Origin: Bacteroidales bacterium
GTDB lineage: Bacteria > Bacteroidota > Bacteroidia > Bacteroidales > UBA1402
Assembly (NCBI GenBank): GCA_023230125.1
Contig: JALNXZ010000100.1
Span: 1 to 6,115, forward strand
Length of the DNA stretch: 6,115 bases
Direction: 5' to 3'
Below the pieces are notes generated by a model. The model was not told where the DNA came from. It did no database searches and saw only the letters and a list, made by a program, of their open reading frames with translations. Position numbers and translations under genes: made by a program. This document shows, one piece after another, positions 1-4,788 of this stretch (positions are counted from its first letter, which is position 1; every line of letters starts with the position of its first letter).

Positions 1-877
1 TCAAAAGTGTCCAGTCGTCTTCAGACGGAGCACGGAATGAACGTTTTTCTTTTCCTTCTTTGTCAGTTTTTACAGTCCCATTGTCATTCAAATCGGTTGT
101 AACAATGAACTCTTTGGTTTTTCCTTTCCAGTCTTCCAATGAATTTTTACTCGAACGTCTGTAAATCCAGCCGTTTTCCAGAACTATATTGTACCAAATA
201 TCTGATTTCCCTTTTTGGGGTTCGTCGGCTGTAACATCAACAACTTTCAAGGCATGTAATTCTACCAATTTATTGGGTTTTTCTTCCTCATCTTCGCCAC
301 GAAGTTGATAATAACCTCGCTTTTGATTGAAGTTGAGTAGCAACCAGGCAAGTTCTTCTTTTTCTATTTTATACTGTAATGCTTTTTTGCGTAAATAGTA
401 TATAGTCCAGTCAAAAGGTATCTGATTGTTGTTGTCAAACAATTGAGGTTGGCAAATCCTAAATTCCTGAACCATTTCATTGAAAGAGTTCTTGAAAATA
501 AAATCAAATTTCTTGTTTTCTATTTCTCTCCAAACCAACTTAGATTCTGTATCTGTCAGAAATTTCCCCAATCGGTTTTCGAAATCAATATATTGTTCGT
601 AATGTTTTGGCAAAAATCCCAAAATATGCAATACACGATGTAAGCGTTCGCGCCGGAGTAAATGTCTTTCACGTAATCGACGTGTACCCCTAAAACCGGT
701 TCGCTCTGCAGTTTGTGAGATAGAATTTCCACTATCAAATTTACCAAGTACATCCTGGCTCATTGGAATAATCCGGCTTCCCAAACCTTCAATCTTTTTG
801 TCGCCGATATTTACCAATGCCCACCCAATGCTATTGGTTCCCAAATCAAGTCCCAAAATTGTTCTTGAATTATTCAT
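1..877 (-). CDS. cas9: Cas9 endonuclease, type II-C, N-terminal part (runs off left edge)
   Basis: RNA-guided DNA endonuclease of a type II CRISPR-Cas system; it binds a crRNA:tracrRNA duplex and cuts matching DNA. 292 codons are visible. Residues 8-20 (LGLDLGTNSIGWA) are the RuvC-I motif, with D11 as the expected catalytic aspartate. Residues 58-81 (ERTGFRGTRRLRER and onward) are the arginine-rich bridge helix. The rest is the start of the recognition lobe, including NFNQKRGYYQLRGE near residues 182-195, comparable to the KRRGF-type segment of II-C Cas9s. Bacteroidota II-C Cas9s are usually about 1,400-1,500 residues, so roughly a fifth is present and HNH, RuvC-II/III and the PAM-interacting domain lie outside. 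The ATG at 875-877 is chosen because RuvC-I begins seven residues later and a -7 box lies about 37 nt upstream. No frameshift is seen in the visible part. The subtype call rests on Cas9 appearance, repeat length and tracrRNA type. Confidence 0.97.
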   Translation of the reverse strand, partial: MNNSRTILGLDLGTNSIGWALVNIGDKKIEGLGSRIIPMSQDVLGKFDSGNSISQTAERTGFRGTRRLRERHLLRRERLHRVLHILGFLPKHYEQYIDFENRLGKFLTDTESKLVWREIENKKFDFIFKNSFNEMVQEFRICQPQLFDNNNQIPFDWTIYYLRKKALQYKIEKEELAWLLLNFNQKRGYYQLRGEDEEEKPNKLVELHALKVVDVTADEPQKGKSDIWYNIVLENGWIYRRSSKNSLEDWKGKTKEFIVTTDLNDNGTVKTDKEGKEKRSFRAPSEDDWTLL

Positions 878-913
878 ACACCTGTATTATAAATATTTAA
901 TTAATATTTTCAA

Positions 914-921
914 CAAAGATA
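914..921 (-). promoter_or_regulatory. cas9 promoter, -7 box
   Basis: On the minus strand this reads TATCTTTG, a perfect match to the Bacteroidota -7 consensus TAnnTTTG, 36 nt before the cas9 ATG. Transcription would start near 907 and give a leader of about 30 nt. No clear TTG -33 box is present; the upstream DNA (922-948) is almost pure A/T. The putative guide-RNA target at 949-958 and its PAM side (941-948) abut the expected -33 area. Confidence 0.65.
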
Positions 922-948
922 GAAAATTATTTTAAAATAATTATTTTT

Positions 949-958
949 ACTCATTGAA
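949..958 (-). promoter_or_regulatory. Putative Cas9 self-targeting site (10-nt seed match to the natural guide RNA)
   Basis: The minus strand reads TTCAATGAGT, identical to the 10 nt at 1093-1102 that directly precede the GTTGTGA handle of the single-guide-like RNA. The match is PAM-proximal. The bases 3' of it on the minus strand (948 down to 941) read AAAAATAA and would be the PAM side. Beyond the 10 nt, 4 of the next 10 positions agree. Such a short match should permit binding but not cleavage. The site lies between the cas9 -7 box (914-921) and the rightward -7 box (973-980), so bound Cas9 would cover the upstream part of both promoters. Function is inferred. Confidence 0.6.
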
Positions 959-980
959 TAACAAATATATTGTATCTTTG
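954..980 (+). promoter_or_regulatory. Rightward promoter for the RNA region between cas9 and the array
   Basis: TATCTTTG at 973-980 matches the Bacteroidota -7 box exactly. A TTG lies at 954-956, 16 nt upstream, shorter than the usual spacing of about 19-21, so the -33 assignment is uncertain. Transcription would start near 986 and read into the hairpin RNA and, by read-through, into the single-guide-like RNA. It is divergent from cas9. Confidence 0.6.
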
Positions 981-985
981 CATCA

Positions 986-1043
986 GAAAAATAAGAACGC
1001 TTTTGACGAAAAGCGTTTATTGGCTTCCATCACCAATTTTTTT
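986..1043 (+). ncRNA. Putative small hairpin RNA or structured leader
   Basis: Directly after the rightward promoter lies a perfect 9-bp stem, AACGCTTTT (996-1004) with AAAAGCGTT (1009-1017) and a GACG loop. A second stem, ATTGG (1019-1023) with CCAAT (1033-1037), then runs into seven T. The promoter, structured body and terminator-like end together look like an independent RNA of about 58 nt, or an attenuating leader ahead of the single-guide-like RNA at about 1083-1190. No reading frame is evident and I do not recognise an RNA family. Confidence 0.4.
1019..1043 (+). terminator. Weak rho-independent terminator or attenuator
   Basis: A 5-bp stem (ATTGG/CCAAT) with a 9-nt loop is followed by TTTTTTTATT. 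The stem is short and A/T-rich, so read-through is plausible. It would be needed if the promoter at 973-980 also serves the downstream single-guide-like RNA. Confidence 0.4.
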
Positions 1044-1082
1044 ATTCTCCAAGTCTAGATACTTATTTTTCTAAATTTATTT

Positions 1083-1190
1083 TTTCATGATGTTCAATGA
1101 GTGTTGTGAATTCTTCATCTTATTGATAAGACCTCACAATATGGATTATTCCGTTGTGAAAACATTTAAGGCGGGGCAACTCGCCTTTTT
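1083..1190 (+). ncRNA. Natural single-guide RNA (tracr-L-like, tracrRNA paralogue with built-in repeat and seed)
   Basis: The tail 1143-1190 equals the tail of the canonical tracrRNA (1725-1772) except for one base (C1172 against T1754), including GGATTATTCC, GTTGTGAAAAC and the terminator stem. Upstream, the anti-repeat has lost its match to the CRISPR repeat. It now folds back in cis: GTTGTGA (1103-1109) pairs with TCACAAT (1134-1140). A 2x2 internal loop follows, then TCTT (1112-1115) with AAGA (1128-1131), bulged C1116, and ATC (1117-1119) with GAT (1125-1127). The first seven pairs are the same bases as in the crRNA:tracrRNA duplex. The sequence just 5' (1093-1102, TTCAATGAGT) occupies the spacer-seed position and matches 949-958. 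The 5' end is unknown: transcription may come from 973-980, or from an imperfect -7 box TAAATTTA at 1072-1079, which would give a guide of about 17 nt. By analogy with S. pyogenes tracr-L it may direct Cas9 to repress its own locus. A simple decayed tracrRNA copy is the alternative. Confidence 0.7.
1168..1190 (+). terminator. Terminator of the single-guide-like RNA
   Basis: AAGGCG (1168-1173) pairs with CGCCTT (1182-1187) and is followed by a T run to 1190. The same hairpin closes the canonical tracrRNA, where one pair becomes a wobble. In the RNA it is also the last structural stem of the Cas9 scaffold. Confidence 0.8.
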
Positions 1191-1348
1191 GTTTTTTATA
1201 AGTATTTATCAAATTAAGGGTTGATAACAGACAAACTACTCAGCGAATAGTCGAAAACTTGTCAATAATAAATATATGATTTATTGATAAAATATAATGA
1301 GAATCATGTATAAAAAATCAGCTCTCGTATTTATATATCTGTATATGA

Positions 1349-1591
1349 GACTTATATGAATTCAATTTGAAGTATGAATGCCTAAGATATTCAACTAATT
1401 CAAACTCAAAATTAACCGATCAGGAAATGATGACCATCTATTTATTTACAACTAACCAATAACCGTATTACAAAGCCAATGAGATTGAAAAAACCGGAAT
1501 CCAAAGCACACAAAAAGTGAGAACAATAAAGGAACTGCTTCTGCATATTTTTGAAAGAATCGCCGCTACGTTCATCTATTTTATATTTTAG
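1349..1591 (+). pseudogene. Transposase relic, internally deleted
   Basis: One frame reads about 80 codons across a single internal TAA (1460-1462). The first part contains KLTDQEMMTIYLF, resembling the N-terminal region of DDE transposases from Bacteroidota insertion sequences. The second part contains IEKTGIQSTQKVRTIKELLL, then HIFERIAATF and a TAG at 1589-1591, resembling their C-terminus. The catalytic middle (some 200 residues in intact relatives) is missing, so the copy is dead. The IS family is not assigned with confidence: IS982- or IS4-like groups come to mind from memory, not from a search. No terminal inverted repeats were identified. It lies between the two tracrRNA-like units, so a transposon may have taken part in their separation. 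Confidence 0.5.
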
Positions 1592-1628
1592 CCCTTAATT
1601 TGCCTTATTTTAAGGAAAAGCAATAATA

Positions 1629-1653
1629 ATCATAAAATTAGAAATTTTATGAT
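1629..1653. repeat. Perfect 11-bp inverted repeat upstream of the tracrRNA promoter
   Basis: ATCATAAAATT (1629-1639) and AATTTTATGAT (1643-1653) are perfect complements around a 3-nt AGA loop. It lies about 36 nt before the tracrRNA -7 box, so it could be a regulator site or an end of the former insertion sequence. It is A/T-rich and lacks the T run of a terminator. Confidence 0.45.
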
Positions 1654-1688
1654 CAAATTACAAATTTCTTATTGTAATGATTTTTTTA

Positions 1689-1696
1689 TATATTTG
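1689..1696 (+). promoter_or_regulatory. tracrRNA promoter, -7 box
   Basis: TATATTTG matches TAnnTTTG. A start about 5-7 nt downstream falls at 1701-1703, exactly where the anti-repeat begins, so the primary transcript would already be a short-form tracrRNA. The nearest TTG (1672-1674) is only 14 nt upstream, so no convincing -33 box is assigned. Confidence 0.65.
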
Positions 1697-1700
1697 CAAT

Positions 1701-1773
1701 TAATTCTGAAGCAAATCACAATAAGGATTATTCCGTTGTGAAAACATTTAAGGTGGGGCAACTCGCCTTTTTT
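1701..1773 (+). ncRNA. tracrRNA (canonical)
   Basis: Trans-activating CRISPR RNA that pairs with the repeat part of crRNAs and anchors them in Cas9. The anti-repeat 1701-1722 has the same sense as plus-strand repeat positions 25-47 with only one A missing (GAAGC for GAAAGC) and a terminal T for C that still allows a G-U pair. It can therefore pair with nearly half of the minus-strand repeat transcript. The tail has GGA/TCC (1725-1734), GTTGTGAAAAC (1735-1745) and a closing stem AAGGTG/CGCCTT followed by six T. CACAATAAGG at the anti-repeat/tail junction also occurs in Neisseria-type II-C tracrRNAs. Predicted length is about 72 nt. It faces the array, which is transcribed towards it. Confidence 0.92.
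1750..1773 (+). terminator. tracrRNA terminator
   Basis: AAGGTG (1750-1755) pairs with CGCCTT (1764-1769), with one T-G wobble, and overlaps six T at 1768-1773. It is followed closely by the oppositely oriented array terminator. Confidence 0.85.
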
Positions 1774-1785
1774 ATTTATCAGTAT

Positions 1786-1817
1786 AAAACAAAAACCTGC
1801 AATTATTAAACTGCAGG
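1786..1817 (-). terminator. Array (pre-crRNA) terminator
   Basis: Read on the minus strand, CCTGCA and TGCAGG form a 6-bp stem with a 10-nt loop (plus-strand arms 1796-1801 and 1812-1817) followed by TTTTTGTTTT (1795 down to 1786). It lies about 93 bp beyond the last repeat in the direction of array transcription. This supports minus-strand reading of the array and separates it from the convergent tracrRNA gene. Confidence 0.75.
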
Positions 1818-1909
1818 CTTCTATCGACAACAACACAAAAAACCGATTGATTTTTTAATCCTAATTTTCGCTGTAATTATTTGTTTATCTGTCGATTGAA
1901 TCTATGTCT

Positions 1910-2955
1910 GTTGTTATCAATCGATCAAAGATATAATTCTGAAAGCAAATCACAACCGAATGAGACATTGCTTAAGGGGGATGATAGTTGTTATCAATCG
2001 ATCAAAGATATAATTCTGAAAGCAAATCACAACCAGCGTGACTTGGTTTCCTTGTCTGCTTTCGTTGTTATCAATCGATCAAAGATATAATTCTGAAAGC
2101 AAATCACAACAGATTTCACCATTTACATACCAAGCCCCGAGTTGTTATCAATCGATCAAAGATATAATTCTGAAAGCAAATCACAACGGTTTTCGGAAAG
2201 CATATCAAACGATTGACGTTGTTATCAATCGATCAAAGATATAATTCTGAAAGCAAATCACAACAGGTTGGACTCACCACTTTCCATCCATAGTGTTGTT
2301 ATCAATCGATCAAAGATATAATTCTGAAAGCAAATCACAACCCAGTATTACGTCAATGATTTTAGTTTCCTGTTGTTATCAATCGATCAAAGATATAATT
2401 CTGAAAGCAAATCACAACAGTCACAATGCAGCCTTATTTAGATAAGCGTTGTTATCAATCGATCAAAGATATAATTCTGAAAGCAAATCACAACACCTGT
2501 TATCGTTATTGTTACTCCATCCAGGTTGTTATCAATCGATCAAAGATATAATTCTGAAAGCAAATCACAACAAGCTGGAACATGAAGTAAAAGGGGTACT
2601 CGTTGTTATCAATCGATCAAAGATATAATTCTGAAAGCAAATCACAACACGGAAACAAAGTTGGCCAAACCAATCCTGGTTGTTATCAATCGATCAAAGA
2701 TATAATTCTGAAAGCAAATCACAACAAAGATAGATATAGTAAGTATGGCATTGACGTTGTTATCAATCGATCAAAGATATAATTCTGAAAGCAAATCACA
2801 ACTGAAAGATAACAGGAAAATATGGGCTGGATGTTGTTATCAATCGATCAAAGATATAATTCTGAAAGCAAATCACAACGGCTAACGCCAAAGCTTTAAG
2901 AAATCCAAGTTGTTATCAATCGATCAAAGATATAATTCTGAAAGCAAATCACAAC
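1910..2955 (-). CRISPR. Type II-C CRISPR array: 14 repeats, 13 spacers
   Basis: Fourteen identical 47-bp repeats start at 1910, 1987, 2064, 2141, 2218, 2295, 2372, 2448, 2525, 2602, 2679, 2756, 2833 and 2909. Spacers are 30 bp, except two of 29 bp (2419-2447 and 2880-2908), and all differ. On the plus strand the repeat begins GTTGTTATCAATCGATC and ends GCAAATCACAAC. The transcribed sense is minus (GTTGTGATTTGC first), because the tracrRNA anti-repeat pairs with that strand, each repeat carries a minus-strand promoter box, and a minus-strand terminator lies to the left. Repeats of 46-48 bp starting GTTGTGATTTGC are typical of Bacteroidota II-C loci. Neither end repeat is degenerate, so age polarity cannot be read from repeat decay. 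Spacer targets are unknown. Confidence 0.99.
2909..2955 (-). promoter_or_regulatory. Promoter embedded in the CRISPR repeat (shown for the first transcribed repeat; present in all 14)
   Basis: In transcribed sense the repeat carries TTG at positions 2-4 and TATCTTTG at positions 24-31 with 19 nt between, which is the consensus spacing of Bacteroidota -33/-7 promoters. In this copy the -7 box is 2925-2932. Transcription would start near repeat position 38 and enter the next spacer after about ten repeat bases. Each spacer could thus have its own promoter, as described for Neisseria II-C arrays. That it is active is inferred. Confidence 0.55.
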
Positions 2956-3037
2956 TATCACAACAGTATAGCCAATAAAAATGAAAGAATTTCATCCAGT
3001 ACAATACTGTTATTGTGGAGTATTTTCCATTATAATC
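2956..3037. other. Leader-side flank between the array and the Fic gene
   Basis: These 82 bp lie upstream of the array in its transcribed direction. ATCACAAC (2957-2964) repeats the last eight bases of the CRISPR repeat directly outside it. CAGTA/TACTG (2997-3009) is a small hairpin with no T run on either side, so no good terminator for the Fic gene is seen and its transcript may enter the array. 3014-3034 is one of the Fic-flanking repeats. No conserved long leader is recognisable. Confidence 0.5.
3014..3034. repeat. Fic-flanking direct repeat, left copy (operator-like)
   Basis: TGTGGA, one variable base, then TATTTTCCATTATA: 20 of 21 bases agree with 4632-4652. The core is an inverted repeat (TGGA ... 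TTCCA). It sits 4 bp beyond the stop codon of the Fic gene. Confidence 0.6.
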
Positions 3038-4540
3038 TTATATTCCGTCTAATTTGATATCGGGTATTGAACGGTCGATAATCTTCAATTTACCTTCTGA
3101 CGGTTCTTTGTAGGCGTTCGTTTCCTTGAAATAGTTGTTAAGTTCATCAAAATTGTCTCCAAAAATATTATTTGAGAAATACTGAAGTTTGTCCATCACA
3201 CGAATATAGGTATCAGGGTCTTTTTTATTCGTCATTTTTTTCAAAGACAAGATATAATCTTCCCGATACACAGTTGGAACAATAATTCTTGACAATCCGC
3301 TTTTAAACAATTCTGCATTGCCCATAATTCTGGAAATCCTCCCATTACCATCAGTAAACGGATGTACCTCCGAAATCATAAACATTAAGAAAATAGCCTT
3401 TGCCATAGGGTCAGTCAATGCCGCATAATATTTAAAGCCCTGCCTCAATGTGCCCTCGACTAAAGAATAATCAACAAATTCGGTATTCCCTGCTCTGTTA
3501 TTTTGACTTTTAAATTCTCCGGCATTCACCTCTTCTGCTCTTCCAGACATTATTGTCAAGTGTCGTCTTTTCAGTATTTGAATTAATTCGTCTTCTATGG
3601 AAGGTGTAAGGCTCATCTCAAAACTATTCGACACAATGCTGAATGTGCCTAAAATATCATGGGAATCTTTTACCCGTTTAGGAATTACGATCCCGGTATC
3701 AACAATTTTTTTTGCATCTTCAATCGTAAACTCCGTTCCCTCAATATAGTTCGAAAAGTACGCTTCAAAAAAAGAAAACAACCGATATGAATCCTCCGAA
3801 TAGTTTTTATCTCTTCTTTCCGGAAAATAGTAATCTTTCAACTTATCGTAAAGGATTTCAAACAGTTCAACCCGTTCCGCATCAAATGGAATTCCGGTCG
3901 CTCTTGCCCTGGCAGAAGATGAACTCAATACTTTTGCATCATGAGTGCTCAATAATGCAGAGATTAGCGCATTCAGTTTTTGAAATTCATCCTCATAGCC
4001 CAATTGTCTGGCAATTTCCCTGGATTTATCACGGAATTTATTAATTCCGTCCTCCCCTTCCCGAAGAATAATTTTTTCCAATTTATCTTCAATGTATTCA
4101 ATGGAGAAGTTTTTCGACTCTCCGCCTTTCTTACGTGAAACCTGCATGTTTTCCAAAACCCATCGCCATTCTGATGAAGCATAAATCCCATCCAAATTTA
4201 CATCCGATTCTATAGCAGGCTTCCCTTCCATCACATTCAGGGTAATACCTTTCAAATCTGTGATTTTCTTTGTATAGCTACTTGTTATAAAAAAATTCCC
4301 CGTTTCTGTCGGTCGTAGTTCAGATGCGCTTCTATGGCTAACAATAGCATTAGGGAAACGCCATTTAAGAATTTCAAAAAAATTGCGTTTGAAAATATAC
4401 ACCTCTGAATCCCGCAGATTGGTTGTATAAATCCGCGGGGCAATTTTCTTTAACCTGCCCTCTTTTTCTGCCCTGCTAATCTTGTTTGACAGGCTTTTGT
4501 CTGAAGAAGCAAAAATAATCTCTTTGGTAAAGTCAACCAT
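3038..4540 (-). CDS. Fic-domain protein with N-terminal AbiEi-like winged helix
   Basis: 500 residues. Fic proteins transfer AMP or related groups from nucleotides to target proteins, and many act as toxins or regulators. The catalytic motif HPFTDGNGRISR is complete at residues 393-404 (H393 general base, D397, R401, R404). SNYIEG at residues 263-268 matches the inhibitory helix motif (S/T)xxxE(G/N), placed N-terminal to the Fic core as in class II self-inhibited Fic enzymes, with E267 as the expected inhibitory glutamate. Residues 1-45 (KSLSNKISRAEKEGRLKKI, then IYTT) resemble the winged helix of AbiEi-type antitoxins, and 65-105 (IVSHRSASELRPTE and onward) resemble the segment that follows it. 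The protein may therefore bind DNA and regulate itself. The start at 4540 keeps the full winged helix and has a -7 box about 57 nt upstream. It is co-directional with the array, 82 bp upstream of it. Target protein unknown; the AbiEi relation is judged by eye. Confidence 0.92.
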   Translation of the reverse strand: MVDFTKEIIFASSDKSLSNKISRAEKEGRLKKIAPRIYTTNLRDSEVYIFKRNFFEILKWRFPNAIVSHRSASELRPTETGNFFITSSYTKKITDLKGITLNVMEGKPAIESDVNLDGIYASSEWRWVLENMQVSRKKGGESKNFSIEYIEDKLEKIILREGEDGINKFRDKSREIARQLGYEDEFQKLNALISALLSTHDAKVLSSSSARARATGIPFDAERVELFEILYDKLKDYYFPERRDKNYSEDSYRLFSFFEAYFSNYIEGTEFTIEDAKKIVDTGIVIPKRVKDSHDILGTFSIVSNSFEMSLTPSIEDELIQILKRRHLTIMSGRAEEVNAGEFKSQNNRAGNTEFVDYSLVEGTLRQGFKYYAALTDPMAKAIFLMFMISEVHPFTDGNGRISRIMGNAELFKSGLSRIIVPTVYREDYILSLKKMTNKKDPDTYIRVMDKLQYFSNNIFGDNFDELNNYFKETNAYKEPSEGKLKIIDRSIPDIKLDGI

Positions 4541-4570
4541 TTTAGTGTATGTGTTGTAAAAACGAAAATC

Positions 4571-4581
4571 TTTCCATTATA
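4571..4581. repeat. Third copy of the Fic-flanking motif, in the 5' leader
   Basis: TTTCCATTATA is the right half of the 21-bp repeats at 3014-3034 and 4632-4652. It lies between the -7 box and the start codon of the Fic gene, where a bound repressor would block transcription. Confidence 0.5.
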
Positions 4582-4596
4582 AAGCTTACAAGGATA

Positions 4597-4604
4597 CAAA
4601 TATA
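4597..4604 (-). promoter_or_regulatory. Fic gene promoter, -7 box
   Basis: Minus-strand TATATTTG matches TAnnTTTG, giving a start near 4590 and a leader of about 50 nt. No clear TTG -33 box. Operator-like motif copies lie on both sides (4571-4581 downstream, 4632-4652 upstream). Confidence 0.6.
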
Positions 4605-4631
4605 AGATTTTTCTACATTATAACTATATTA

Positions 4632-4652
4632 TGTGGAATATTTTCCATTATA
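4632..4652. repeat. Fic-flanking direct repeat, right copy (operator-like)
   Basis: TGTGGAATATTTTCCATTAT plus A. The core TGGAA-TATT-TTCCA is a perfect 5-bp-arm inverted repeat just upstream of the Fic promoter, a plausible binding site for the protein's winged helix. It agrees at 20 of 21 bases with 3014-3034. Confidence 0.6.
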
Positions 4653-4788
4653 GACCAAGACCAGTCAACGATAATTTCGACAAAAGCAATATTATTCCCT
4701 CTATATAAAAACAAAGTTTTAAGAATTCCATTGTAATAAAGCTTTGTACCAATACGCTAATCCCATCTCATGAGTTTATATTACTAAT
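4653..4788. other. Non-coding gap between the Fic promoter region and the AbiEii relic
   Basis: No reading frame, RNA or clear signal was recognised in this A/T-rich stretch on either strand. Confidence 0.5.

Larger units (their letters stand above)
1191..1688. other. Non-coding spacer between the two tracrRNA-like units
   Basis: No intact gene is seen. 1191-1348 holds A/T-rich DNA with imperfect hairpins (for example around 1263-1290). 1349-1591 is a transposase relic, annotated separately. CCTTA/TAAGG (1602-1614) is a small hairpin, and 1629-1653 is a perfect 11-bp inverted repeat just before the tracrRNA promoter. Confidence 0.6.

Noticed and set aside
443..753. Open frames on both strands within the first 800 bp
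   Set aside because: They overlap the cas9 coding frame, whose RuvC-I and bridge-helix motifs fix the real reading frame.
1103..1140. 1103-1140 as a degenerate CRISPR repeat of a second array
   Set aside because: Only the first seven bases match the repeat start, there is no second copy nearby, and it is embedded in a tracrRNA tail.
1103..1190. First tracrRNA-like unit as a plain dead duplicate
   Set aside because: Random decay would not be expected to give a 14-bp self-pairing anti-repeat, keep the handle GTTGTGA, preserve the tail and place a 10-nt match to the cas9 control region exactly at the seed position. Not excluded until expression is shown.
878..1700. cas1, cas2 or another cas gene between cas9 and the array
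   Set aside because: No coding frame of suitable length on either strand; these genes normally follow cas9 and would lie left of the window.
1881..2244. Two plus-strand open frames (1881-2090 and 2038-2244) starting with ATG
   Set aside because: They run through CRISPR repeats and spacers; the shared peptide is only the translated repeat.
3787..4191. Short open frames opposite to and out of frame with the Fic gene
   Set aside because: Shadows of the 500-residue Fic protein; no motifs and no start signals.
3038..4540. Fic gene as a CRISPR-guarded toxin repressed by a partially matching crRNA-like guide
   Set aside because: No degenerate repeat-plus-guide unit with a match to the Fic promoter was found by eye; the operator-like repeats explain its control better.
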